This document shows, one piece after another, positions 49,561-60,603 of a DNA stretch of 64,000 nucleotides. The translations under genes were made by a program, and so were the position numbers. How positions within the stretch are numbered: the stretch's first letter is position 1; the number at the start of each line of letters is the position of its first letter. This stretch comes from Hippophae tibetana (Eukaryota; Streptophyta; Magnoliopsida; Rosales; Elaeagnaceae), in assembly GCA_037013495.1 (NCBI GenBank), contig CM072805.1, positions 36,497,169-36,561,168 of the forward strand. The letters run 5' to 3'. Under the pieces are notes generated by a model, which saw nothing but the letters and a program-made list of their open reading frames with translations, searched no databases and had not been told where the DNA came from.

Positions 49561-50315
49561 CACTACTACAAAAAGGGACATTAAAGTCGTTTAAAAACCG
49601 ACTTTAAACTAATTTAAAGTTAGTTCGCTGAACCAACTTTAAATTAAATGACTTAAAGTTTAAAGTCAGTTCAAGGCGTGAACCGACTTTCGAGCAGAAA
49701 AAAAAAACCAAAATCAGTTTAGCAAATAGTTCAAATAATATAAATATTTGAAAAATAAAATATTAATTAATAACAGAAAAATTACCATGGTTTTGTTCTA
49801 TTTTATTCAAGATCGTCATATTCTTCTCCTTATGTTATAATACAAACCTACATATATAATACAAAAATCTATACACATAATAACAGAAAAAATATGAATA
49901 ATAATGGATCTAAAAGATTAGTTAAAGAGGAAGAAAACTCACTAACCGATGCTAGAAATGATAGTCGTAGGTGGCCGGAAAATGAGAAAGAGTGGAGGAG
50001 GAGGTTTTCGGTTTTTTAGAGTTCTGAAACGCTGAAAATAATTTCTGTCTGAGAAGAAAGAAGAGAAAAGATTTATTCACGTGTGTAGCGTCGATTGACG
50101 TGTCAAACCGACGCTATGTTATGTGGATAGCGTCGGTTAACACCTAGAATCGACGCTACGTTCACGCATAGCGTCGATTTGACACGTCAACTGACGCTAC
50201 ATCCTACGTGGATAGCGTCGGTTCTATACCGAATCGACTTTAAACCAATTTAAAGTCGGTTTTTGAAAAGAACCGACTTTACGTATCGACTTAAATACTC
50301 ATTTTTGTAGTAGTA
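49561..50315. mobile_element. Non-autonomous CACTA element (755 bp)
   Basis: Left end CACTACTACAAAAAGGG; the right end reverse-complemented is TACTACTACAAAAATGAG (one base off CACTA). Flanking 3-bp duplication ATC (49558-49560 and 50316-50318). Sub-terminal CCGACTTTAAA-type repeats occur at both ends, and a run of GCGTCGATT/AATCGACGC inverted words lies at 50095-50240. No transposase. Confidence 0.9.
50095..50240. repeat. Palindromic GCGTCG array in CACTA element
   Basis: Three successive units of the form TAGCGTCG(G/A)TT ... AA(C/T)CGACGCTA can each fold on themselves, and units 1 and 3 are inverted copies of each other (share TTGACGTGTCAA / TTGACACGTCAA). These are typical sub-terminal transposase-binding repeats. 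Confidence 0.75.
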
Positions 50316-50717
50316 ATCTCTCTAATCCTATAGTGTTTGAAATTTTTTGTAAACAAAGTTCAATTCTTGTGTGTCATTTTGGTTTGACACAGCACATGTG
50401 ATCAATATATGTAGCAAAGATGTGGACAAAAATTAGTAAAATATAGGGTTACTTGCATAAAAAGCTGATCATTTTGTTTATTTATGAGTGGTAATTTGAA
50501 CTCTAAAGACATGCAAAGTTTCATATTGCAAGGGTCACTCTTTAGGAATATTATTAATGTGATGTAAATACAAACTTATGTAATACACTATCTTCTCAAC
50601 CAATTGAGTAACTCTTGCATATATAACACGCACAAGTGTAATTTATATATATAGTACTTAATTATACTAACAGACCATTGTAGTATTCCACTTCAGTACT
50701 GCACCACTGGAAGAGAA

Positions 50718-51143
50718 TCAGCCGTGGTTGTTTCCATACCCGCCGCCACTGCCACCACCACCTGAATTTCCAGAACCATAGCCACCACCATGAGCACCAT
50801 CTCCTCCAGTTCCGTACCCATAACCAGAACCCGATCCAGAACCTGACCCGGATCCTGAACCAAAACCAAAACCAAAACCTCTCCCAAAACCGGTAGGAGA
50901 CCGGCCAGAGCCTGAACCATAACCCGATCCACTTCCTGGGCTAGAACCCCATCCCCAACTGTAGTCCCAGTTAGGACCATGTGCTGAACCACTAGCCCCA
51001 TTAGGTGTGGAAGAAGACATCTCAAAATTACCTACTTGTCTACCACGACCACCTTCTTTGTTTGCCAAAGTGTGGAAGGCCAAACAATTCACAAGTATGA
51101 AGAGGAAAAGGAAGAGTCTGAAGTGAAAAATGTTTGGGTGCAT
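50718..51143 (-). CDS. Secreted glycine-rich protein
   Basis: A single-exon 141-aa protein. Residues 1-27 are a classical signal peptide (FHFRLFLFLFILVNCLAFHT). A short linker with Lys/Arg follows, then a long Gly-rich part (about 60-141) made of GSGSG, GFGFG, GYGYG and GGGYG repeats and ending GGYGNNHG. Such proteins are structural components of the plant cell wall or secreted matrix; no RNA-binding domain or Cys-rich end is present. Stop TGA at 50718; ATG at 51143 is the first after the TATA. A frame-shifted Val/Leu-rich shadow overlaps it. The gene looks intact. Confidence 0.85.
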   Translation of the reverse strand: MHPNIFHFRLFLFLFILVNCLAFHTLANKEGGRGRQVGNFEMSSSTPNGASGSAHGPNWDYSWGWGSSPGSGSGYGSGSGRSPTGFGRGFGFGFGSGSGSGSGSGSGYGYGTGGDGAHGGGYGSGNSGGGGSGGGYGNNHG

Positions 51144-51231
51144 TTTTGTAGCTAGGAAAGTTTAGTGTTTTAAAATAGGATACTAAAGGCGTAAAATTGG
51201 GAGTGTGATATATTGTGCATGAGATATAAGT

Positions 51232-51242
51232 GGGTATATATG
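51232..51242 (-). promoter_or_regulatory. TATA box of the glycine-rich protein gene
   Basis: Minus strand CATATATACCC lies about 95 bp upstream of the ATG. Confidence 0.5.
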
Positions 51243-51259
51243 GTGACTGGTGTTTGATG

Positions 51260-53530
51260 TGTATATTAGTGGTGGGTTGATTTATGACCTCCCGTGACTA
51301 ATTTAAATGGGGCACTTGTCGGAATTGCACCACCGCCTTTCAACTAATTAATTATGGCTTTTCTTAATTGTTGCCTTAAAATTCATTGTCTGGATCTAAT
51401 CTCTTTGAATATATTTTGTTTTCTTTTCAAAAAGGTTTTGTTATTTTTGAATTTGGAATCCGGTGAATCATTACTAATCTTTCGACTGATGTTTGGCTTC
51501 TTACTATTATTTATTAGTGAAATATAATAATTATATATATATATATATTAAAATTAAAAAAAATTAACATCTATTAATATTAAACATATTTAATTTAAAC
51601 GGTATCTAATTGAATAATATTTAATATAAAATAGTGTTTGAAAATCTTTTTTTAATAATGAAAAAATATAAAATAAATAGAAAATTATTATTTTTATGAT
51701 TATAAATTTTAAAAATATTATTTTTATTGTTTTATGATTTTTTTTATCTCTATAATTAATTATATCTTTACGTTATAACCAATTCTCATTAAAGGATATT
51801 ATTGTCAAAATATTATTTTCTTGTAATTTTTTGTTTTTTTGTTTTATATTCGTAAGAGAATAAGCACAAAAGTGAATTAAACAAACCTATAAAATGTAAA
51901 TATTGGTGTTGCGACACACACATAAAACACTAAAATTTCTAAAAATAAATAAATTATGGAGATATTCAGTATTCACTTATCTGCAATTTGAAGTATTCAT
52001 ATCCATAGCATCTCATTATCCTTTAAACATGAAACTTTTTGAAAAACATTTTTATGTAACGAAGAGATAATACCTTTGTTGATTAAAAAAAAAAAGAATA
52101 AGAAATAAGGCCTTTGTTGCAACTCCTGTGAGATTTATAGTGGAAGGAAATATATTGACTTGCACATTCTTGGATTGAGTGGTGACATTTCCTCTAAAGG
52201 CCATTGGTTAGCACGTGGTATTATTAATTTTTTTTTTTTTCAAACTTATTCCTTTTAAATCAAAGTATTAGCTCTAGTTTGAATTTATCACTTAAAAAAA
52301 GTAAAAATAATAATTTTATCAAGAGGCTAGTAGGTTAACCACAAAGTTAAGTTTAAATTGTGTAAGAAAAAATGAATTTGCTAAAGCTTTATTACTCTTA
52401 ATTTATAGAAGTGCAAAATATGATAACTAAATATAAGGATAAATTACTTTTGGTATATCTTCTTTGAATAAAAATATTATTTATTTTTTTAAAATTAAAA
52501 AAAAATATTCATTACTCACCTTACTTATAAAAAATATTTTCATTAATAATGTTATTTATAAAAATGAACTACATAATAACTTCTAATAGTATTAATAAAT
52601 ATTTTATTGATTAAAATTTTAAAAGAAATCCTGCTAAGAATATTATTGAACAATGAAATGATAAGATATCTTTGATAATTTTTTTATAAAATAATTTTAA
52701 AATTATTAAATATCATTTTTTTACACCTTTTATAAAACAAACAAAAAAAGCACTACATGATACATTCTCTTAGGCAACTATTTATCTACTCGGGTCATGG
52801 CCAGTTGATATCCTTAACCCAAATTGAGTGGAAGTTCTATTTAGGCCGTATGTACAGCTCAACAGTCTTAGCATTGCACAGAATACAGATAGCTTCACTA
52901 AATATCTGAAAGCATTTTTTTTTTCATTTTAAATTACACATTTTGACCACACTATTTACCGATAGGTCAAGGATTAAATAATAAAATAATAAAGGTAATA
53001 ATGTAATAAATACTAAATAATTGATATGTCTTTGAATTTGAGAAATTTTAAACGATATATTTAATAATATAATATAATTAATAAATATAATTGATATATT
53101 TAATAAAAAATTATCACGTATATATATATATATATATTAATGTTGTTGCGAAATGTAAGAAGAGTTCACATGGTAAAGCAACTCTCAGCCCCTGTTGGAC
53201 CCAGAATTATTAGTTTCAATACATCACTCATATCCAAAACTTTAATATCATGTTATGTCTATATAATAACAATAAGAATGAAGTGAAAGAATTATGGGTA
53301 CATTATTGGTTTTGTTTTTATATCGTGGAATTAATGGAAAGAAACGCATTACAAGACTAGACTAGCATGAAAACACATTCATTCTCAGGAATGCATTGTG
53401 ATTTATTTTGATTATTTTTACCACTATTTATTATTCTCTTATTACAACAAATTTTAATTTCTAATTTTACTTTATATATTATAAAATTTATTTTGAATTT
53501 TACTAATGTTTTTATTTCATCTTAAACTAA
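51260..53530. other. AT-rich spacer
   Basis: Holds (AT)n runs near 51533-51550 and 53119-53138; no gene recognised. A lower-AT patch at 52780-52900 is unassigned. Confidence 0.5.
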
Positions 53531-53531
53531 C

Positions 53532-53532
<1 letters not shown>

Positions 53533-53572
<40 letters not shown>
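53533..53572. repeat. (AAT)n microsatellite
   Basis: About thirteen AAT units immediately left of the second CACTA derivative. Confidence 0.9.
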
Positions 53573-53574
<2 letters not shown>

Positions 53575-53804
53575 TTTTCACTGGATTACATATATATTAT
53601 AATTTTTATTTTTATTCTCCACTACTACAGAAATAGGAATTAAAGTCGTTTAAAAATCAATTTTAAATTTGACATATATAATAATAATATTTTCACTGGA
53701 TTACATCTATATTATAATTATTATTTTCGTTCTTCACTATTACAGAAATAGGTATTAAAGTCGGTTAAAAATTGACTTTAAACAAATTTAAAGTCGGTTC
53801 ACAA
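53575..53804. repeat. 115-bp tandem duplication containing the CACTA end
   Basis: TTTTCACTGGATTACAT and the following CACTA.TACAGAAATAGG end occur twice, offset exactly 115 bp (CACTA at 53620 and 53735). The element's left terminus plus its flank has been duplicated. Confidence 0.85.
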
Positions 53805-54269
53805 GATGAATCGATTTTATCCGTACATTTTATGATTTGTTTTTATTTTTATTTTCATTTTTCGTATTATTCAATATATATATATAACATAAAAAAACTA
53901 AAATATAAATAATAATACAAATAATTAAAAATTTAAATATATTTAATTACTTGATAATTAAATTTATTACAAAAACAAATAATGTATATATAATACATAT
54001 AGTTAACTTAAATTACAAATAAAATAATATCGTCAAAGTGTAATTATGCGATCGAGTAAACTTGGTTGGCTTAGAATCTTGATTGGTCTTCACAAGCATT
54101 ATGATAAAAAAAACAGTTGATCCATATAACAATTCATATTTTCTTACATACATGAGCACGTAAAACATTCATCAAAAAAGCAATCTAAACTTCATACATA
54201 TGAATGAAGAAATTAAATCATTATAAATATTATCATCAAAAAGAGATTACCACTTACAACGACATTCGA

Positions 54270-54604
54270 CGAACACATATTAGCACTTTATTAATCATTT
54301 GTCTATATATATGAAGTTATCTGGAATCTCTACTAATATTTTTTAATGCTATATATAATGAACTATAAATATGAAATCAAGTGTAACTTCGATTTCTTAC
54401 TTGGCTTGTGTGAGTTTTGGTGCTCTTAAACATATGGAACACGTTCATGGGCACCAAAACTCATACAAACCAAGAAATAAATCGGAGTTACGTACACCTG
54501 ATTTGTCCATTTATAGCTCATTATAGCATTAAAAATACTAGCAGAGATTTTAGATAAATTCATATTTATAAATAAATGATTAATAAAATGCTAATATGAG
54601 TTCG
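54270..54604. repeat. Long imperfect inverted repeat (hairpin), arms about 155 bp
   Basis: Left arm 54270-54425 and right arm 54449-54604 are reverse complements at roughly four of five positions by eye, separated by a 23-bp loop. Matching words include ATTAATCATTT, TGAGTTTTGGTG(C/T)(T/C)C and CATATTAGCA.TTTATTAATC. Either strand would fold into an extended hairpin RNA. Confidence 0.85.
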
Positions 54605-55162
54605 TAATCCACTCACATTCTTATTTATCTTTTCTCCATGAGTATTATCAATATTTTCTCCATGATAATACCAACATTTATAGCTCAATAGAATATCATT
54701 ACGGATAAGGTGATACTTAACCTAATCAAATTCATGAAATTGCTCATTTTTACATTTAATGGGCATCGAATCATACTACTTCCAGTATTACTATTTCTAC
54801 AAGCAAATTCCATGAAACTTTCAACTCCAGAAATATAGTCTTGCTCAATTCTACACTTTGACATCCAAGATTTGTCAATTTTCTATTAATGACATTAATT
54901 AAACATATTACTTAATTATGTATACAATGAATATATTTCAAGTATTATTATATATAAATTTCTTAATTATTAGAATATATATCAAAACATACATAATGCA
55001 AAACAGTTATCATTTTAATCATTTTACAAAGTTATTTCTATACAAATTAAAAAATAAACATGTTAGCATGAATATATAAAAACCAATCACGCACTTTGTT
55101 TGATTCTAATTTCTAAGCATGTTACAATATCATAATTAAAAAGTAATACTAATTATACGTAT

Positions 55163-55690
55163 ATAAATAAATTTGTCCACGCATAGTAAACCTACAACAT
55201 TTCTGATATTATTTCCACATAAAATAAGTCAAACATAATAACAAGCAAAATAAAAAACATATCTAAATCAAAAATTTATACAAAATATAAAACAAACTAA
55301 ATAATAAGCTGCAAAATTCTACTTAATAAAATATAATTCTAAAATATAAATAAATTTATCTACGCATAGTAAATATATATAATCCATCAAACCCACAACA
55401 TTTCAGATATTATTTCCACATAAAATAAGTCAAACATAATAACAAACAAAATAAAAAGCATACCTAAATAAAAAATTTATACAAAATATAAAACAAACTG
55501 AATAATAAGGTACAAAATTCTACTTAATAAAATATAATTATTTATAATATATAAATAAATTTATCCACGCACAGTAAATATATATAATACATCAAACCTA
55601 TAACATTTCAGATATTATTTCCACGTAAAATAAGTCAAACATAATAACAAACAAAATAAAAAACATACATAAATCAAGAATTTATACAGA
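55163..55690. repeat. Tandem array, units of about 183-205 bp
   Basis: Three units start at 55163, 55346 and 55551 with ATAAATAAATTT(G/A)TC(C/T)ACGCA(T/C)AG and share ATTTC.GATATTATTTCCAC and AAATAAGTCAAACATAATAAC. The third is partial. Confidence 0.85.
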
Positions 55691-56109
55691 AAATGGGTAT
55701 AATTTTTTTTAATATTTCGCTCAAAAAAATAGTAGATTTGAAAGATAATGAGAAATATAACTTACAAAACGACGTTACAAATGGTGGTCGGAAATTTAGA
55801 AAGAAGGTCGCGCAAGGTGTAGATTTTTGGAGAAAATGGAGGAGAGTGAAGAAGAAAATGCAGGAGAGAGAGAAAGAAAATTGGGTTCTGCATAAAAAAT
55901 GACCAAAATTTGGATATATTAGGTGGATAGCGTCGGTTGACGTGGAGAACCGACGCTATCCACGTGACGTAGTGTCGGTTGACGTGGCAAATCGATACTA
56001 TCCACGTGACGTAGCGTTGATTCTACACCGAACCGATTTTAAATTCATTATAAATTATTATTTTTTCCAAAAATCGACTTTACACATCGACTTAAATACG
56101 TATATTCAA

Positions 56110-56411
56110 GTTTAAAAATTAGGTTAAAATGTTGAAATGCATACATTAATTCTTAGAAGCATTCTGTTATTAATGGAGTCTAATATAGGCATGTATAGGC
56201 AAGGCAAACTCAACCGAAGAAAGACATTATACCATTAACCCAATCAACTTGATAACATGCTACATGTATACATTCAAGCTGTACTCATATACATTTTCAA
56301 CAAGCACATAACAAATTGTTCGTATACCGACATGCACACATTATTCCACTCAGTGATTTTTATTTTATTTTATTTTATTGGGATCAAGACTCTATTATCT
56401 ACTACTTTTTC

Positions 56412-56416
<5 letters not shown>
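56110..56416. other. Short spacer
   Basis: No gene was seen between the CACTA derivative and the TA run. Confidence 0.5.

Positions 56417-56488
<72 letters not shown>
56417..56488. repeat. (TA)36 microsatellite
   Basis: Uninterrupted TA dinucleotide run, the longest in the window; frames through it are artefacts. Confidence 0.95.
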
Positions 56489-56492
<4 letters not shown>

Positions 56493-59400
56493 GAAAAATC
56501 CAGCATAACACATTAACTTCATCGATCACCATTTCCATTCTCAAATTACTTGTAAACAATAATCATATTGCTCATTCTCATGGTGAATGTTCATTAATTT
56601 GTATGCGGTGGCCAATCAAATAATTATAACTATATATATATAATCAGGTAGTATAGCTTCATTTGGTTAGAACACATACTTACCCTTAATTAAAATCATT
56701 AAATAAAAATTAATTAATTAATTAAGGACAACAGAAAATGAAAATGCAAGGTTTTTAAGTATCATGACATTGACACCTAAGCAATTTATAAGCACCCAGC
56801 TATAAAAATATCTGAGGAGAATGGACATAAATATTAAAGTTCGATCGACATATCAACAGGAAGAAATGGGAAATATACATTATTACCACTAAGAAACTGT
56901 TACTATCATTATCGACTTATATTGCTGAGACCACTCTAACAATCTAATAAGTGACGTACCCCATTTTCTTCATGCCTACTTTCTTTAGTCACAATTTCTA
57001 AAAATAATCGACATGGCCAAAGGCCATTCCCACTATCCAAAAAACCATTTATAAAATAAATTCCAAGCCTTCGAATCACTAAAATAATAATAATAATGAC
57101 ATCAAATATCACAATTTTTTTCCTTAGAATTACAAGAGCTAGTATCAGATCTTGTAGGTTGCAACTTTGAAGAACTGAACTACATTCATATAATTTTTTT
57201 GACAATTTTTCATAAATCATTGTCAAAAAAATTTAATTTTTTTCTATAAATCTAATTAATTGATTAATTAATTCTCTAATCAAATAAATATTAGTAATAA
57301 TAGAAAATAATTTATATAATATATCAAACAAGCCATAAAAAATAAGCTTATATTATTAATTTCTTATATATATATATATATATATATATATTACGGTTGT
57401 TTTTCATTTAAATAAATTTTTAGTTTTTATTTATTTCTGGAAAAAAAATAAAGTATATTTTAATAATTTAAAAAAAATTAAAAAAAGTATATGGATGAAA
57501 AATTAACGTCATTCTTAAATGTGATTATCTTTGATAATATGTCTAATCTAAGTATAATTAGAGATATATTTTTTAAACTTTAAATATATTTATGAAAAAA
57601 AATACAAACCTTAATAACATTCTTGATATTTTTCCTCAAAATATTGTATCACTAACGTTTATTGTACCGTACGTTACTAAAGAGAAATTTTCCCATTATT
57701 TTAAGACCTAATTAAAGCATATATAATATACATTGTACGGAAATTAATTAATTTTGATAATAAAGATTTACTTTACCCCTAATACTAACGTTAATCAAGA
57801 ATCTGAATTTTGATGATATTATCGAAATTATCCTTATATTTAAATATGATATTTATATCTTTTAATTAAAATGTTGAGAATGTCACAATATTATCGAAAA
57901 AAATATCGTTGTCGATAAAATGTTGAGAAAAAATTATTTTTTATCAAAATATCGAGTATTCTATGAATATTATTGTGAAATTATCGATTAAATGTCAACA
58001 AATATCATTTCACATTAATTATTTTTTAAATAATTTATCTTTAAATTTATCTATTTATACTTTGATTTTTTTATTTTTTTTATGATTTGATCTCTTTATT
58101 TTTTTATATTTAACAATTTAGTCCTACTTTTTTTCAATATTATTTAAAAAAAATTACTTTTTAATTTTAACATATTTAATCAAAACTTAGACCATTTTGA
58201 AATTGAACTTCAAGAGAATAAAAAAATTAAGGGGATCATGAGTGTACAAATTAAAAGATAAACAATTTAATTGTAAGAAAAAAAAATAAGGGAATTAAAG
58301 TGTAAAAAATAAAAATAAAAGGATAAAATCATAAAAAATAATAAAATAATCAAAAAGTAGAATGAAAGAAAATTTAAGAAGTGTACGTTTATATTTAACA
58401 TATTCTTTAAGAAAAAGAGAAATGAAAGAACTAATACTATGACACTTATGAAATCAAAAACTTTTTATATTACTTATCACCCAAGTAAGCGAATGGTAAA
58501 AGTGTTACTTATTTTCTAGGACGTTGATTTGAGTCATTTTTCCTAATTTAGAATGTTTAATGACTGGATCTCAAAATGGATTACGTCCATTGAAAAAAAA
58601 ATTATATCATTGGAATAAAAATACTTGTTCAGAAAACACAAAGTTCAGAAATACATGCCAAAAGAAACAAAAAGCTCGTACATAAACAATTCAACCTTAT
58701 AACATCAAAGATATGTTTGGTTGAGAATAAAAAATAGTTAAATAAATAAACTTAAATTATCTTAATTTTTTTTAATTTAAATATTTCGTTCCTTAATTTT
58801 TTATAATTTGACATCAAAATTTAAGAACTTGAAATTGTGGCAAAAAAAAATTTAGAAAAACAAAGGTTTAAACTATAAAATAGTAGAATTATGAAGGAAA
58901 AAAAATGTATGAACCATGTGTAATTCAATCTAATAAGAATGATAATGAAAGAATATTCATAAATATGGTTTGAGTAATAAAATAAAAATAAATGTTATAT
59001 AATACCTACTCGTAGTAACAAAACTCAATCCACTACATAATACATACTTTGAATTACACATTTTCTATAGCTTGTATGTATTATTTTTATTTATTCTTCT
59101 CTCAATTGTGGCAAAAATTTATTCTTCTCTCATCTTGCGCAAGAAAAATGCAAAAAGCAATAGTTCAGAATGCCCTATTTAGGACAGCTCGAATATAAAT
59201 CCGTCAAAAAATTTATTTTTTTCCCTTTTTATTTTATTTCTTATTATTTCAGATTTTCATAGACGTACCTAAAACGTCTACACTGCTTGCCTCGATTACT
59301 GATTTTATATAATTTAATTTCAAACATTATATTTTTGTGAAATTTTAAGGAATGGAATAGCGTCCCTTCCATTAGCAAGATTAATATGTTGGATTACATA

Positions 59401-59600
59401 GAGCATAAATTATAATACATATTGTCTTACATGTTGGTAGTGTTGATCAAAGAGCAAATAGCATAAGACAGTTAAGGATATTGTACGAGTTATACTGTAT
59501 AATCTAATGGACAAAAAACGTATAAAGTTGAATTCTCACAATTCAGGAAACGAAGGGTCCAATGTGCTTTTGTACAACGTAATTTAAATCAAAAGCAGTT
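56489..59600. other. AT-rich intergenic spacer
   Basis: Contains (TA)n at about 57366-57391 and an imperfect inverted AT-rich family (about 58080-58330, TTTGATCTCTTTATTTTTT against its complement). The open frame at 56936-57226 has no recognisable domain. No gene is supported. Confidence 0.55.
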
Positions 59601-59912
59601 TCAAAGAGAGCATTATTCAAACAATTTTTTTAATATTTGGTACCGTCATAAAGCATTTTTACAAAAGTCGTAAATAAAAACAAACAAACCCATAATGTCA
59701 GCAACTAAAAGGGCGGATTGGCCAACCAATACCCACAAAAAACAGCGACTCAACAAATCATAGCAGCTCCTTTCAAAAATGGAAAGCTCGTCGTTTTATA
59801 CAGAGCGAGAGGGAAAAGACAGCTATCGACTCACCATCAGTGTGGCACCACAATGCACATTTTTACTTGTAGATAAACATATCAAATAGACAATAGATAC
59901 AACTTGATGTTT

Positions 59913-60001
59913 AAGGCCTCAGATAAGATGTAATTTCATGATCCCAAAAGGAGAGAATCAAACAATGTAGGCAAAATATATACTGAATCATCACTGGCCT
60001 T
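59913..60001 (-). ncRNA. U34: Box C/D snoRNA U34 (SNORD34 family)
   Basis: On the minus strand: terminal stem AAGGCC / GGCCTT, C box GTGATGA (59988-59994), D box CTGA (59919-59922), and D' TTGA (59958-59961) followed by a C'-like ATCATGA. The 13 nt before D' are the perfect complement of 25S rRNA ACAATGTAGGCAA (plus strand 59962-59974). The D-plus-five rule points to U in ACAA-U-GUAGG, the position known for U34 (yeast snR62). The guide plus D' order (CCTACATTGTTTGA) also matches the known family. Length 89 nt. Confidence 0.9.
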
Positions 60002-60308
60002 CATCCGAAATTATAACTCATCACAAACTAAGAACTGTCCTCCGAATCGTCAATTCCCACAAAGTGGCTCTGCGAGACATAATTCATATCAGAGGCATGG
60101 AATTCCACCGGCAACAAAGCAAACATTTTGACGATATACATAAATGACTTTACAGCATAAACATTACGAACCAAGGGATAGCAAACAAATTTCAAAAAAT
60201 AGTTAAAAACTTGCAAGGGAATGCTATTATAATTCCAGAGGTGATCATAGAAAACTAAGAGAACGAGGTAGCAAAATCAACCACATCAAGAGTTCAAAAA
60301 AATGAACC

Positions 60309-60402
60309 GAAGCCTCAGAGATCTTGGTGGATAGTATGTCATCAAATGAGGGTCTTAAAACCTCATCAAGAGTAGCAAATATTTTAATACATCACCGGCT
60401 TC
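60309..60402 (-). ncRNA. U24: Box C/D snoRNA U24 (SNORD24 family)
   Basis: Terminal stem GAAGCC / GGCTTC, C box GTGATGT (60389-60395), internal TGATGA C' box and D box CTGA (60315-60318). Two guides: the complement of 25S AGATCTTGGTGG (60319-60330) next to box D, and the complement of GTAGCAAATATT (60372-60383) next to D'. The first predicts C in AGAU-C-UUGG; the second falls on the adjacent 25S site. This two-guide layout is diagnostic of U24, which directs methylation of the C1437/A1449/G1450 region (yeast numbering). 94 nt. Confidence 0.92.
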
Positions 60403-60514
60403 AAGTCTCAAGATGATATAGATGTAAATACGTAAACAAATCAAATAACTTAAATACCAAAAATTTGAACAAAAACAAAAATGATAGGGCAAAATTAAAA
60501 AAAATAGTTAGCAT

Positions 60515-60603
60515 GATGTGGTCAGAAGTAGCTGGTTTGTGATGTCATATAATCAAGGAAAAGAAGGACATTAGTATATCCAATAAAAAATTATTAGATC
60601 AGT
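60515..60603 (-). ncRNA. Candidate box C/D snoRNA with U51-type guide
   Basis: Minus strand AACCAGCTACTT is followed directly by box D CTGA (60522-60525). The complementary plus strand AGTAGCTGGTT (60527-60537) equals 25S rRNA CTAGTAGCTGGTT, and the fifth base from D pairs with A in AGU-A-GCUGG, the A807-type site of U51/snR39. A good C box and terminal stem were not found (CTGATCT at about 60597 is weak), so it may be degenerate or its ends misplaced. Confidence 0.5.

Larger units (their letters stand above)
42170..50391 (+). mobile_element. Ty3/gypsy remnant of Tat type with antisense coding relic (element D)
   Basis: Two related flanks (about 42170-42640 and 49171-50391) bracket a gag fragment, an integrase relic, a tandem array, and a minus-strand coding relic. 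Protease and RT are missing through internal deletion. The layout of pol, then a 3' region with tandem repeats, then an antisense frame before the 3' LTR is known from Tat-lineage elements. The 3' LTR is interrupted by a CACTA element. Confidence 0.7.
49171..50391 (+). repeat. 3' LTR of element D, interrupted
   Basis: Begins TGTTATGGACC at 49171 and ends GGTTTGACACA at 50391; about 463 bp after removing the CACTA insertion and its 3-bp duplication. Homologous to 42170-42640. Confidence 0.65.
53620..56105. mobile_element. Larger CACTA derivative, right end decayed
   Basis: Starts CACTACTACAGAAATAGG with AAAGTCGGTT sub-terminal words. At the right it carries GCGTCGGTTGACGTGG / ACCGACGCTATCC repeats (55928-56030) and ends in CGACTTAAATACGTA, corresponding to the inner part of the right terminus of the 755-bp element; the terminal CACTA itself is lost. 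About 2.5 kb, no transposase. It contains a long hairpin and a tandem array. Confidence 0.75.

Noticed and set aside
56257..56508. 83-aa ORF with Tyr-Ile repeats
   Set aside because: Produced by the TA microsatellite.
56936..57226. 96-aa minus-strand frame
   Set aside because: No recognisable domain or gene signals in an AT-rich spacer.
60028..60216. 62-aa minus-strand frame ending GIDDSEDSS
   Set aside because: Between two snoRNAs; could be an exon piece (CGCAG acceptor) but phase and partner exons could not be established.
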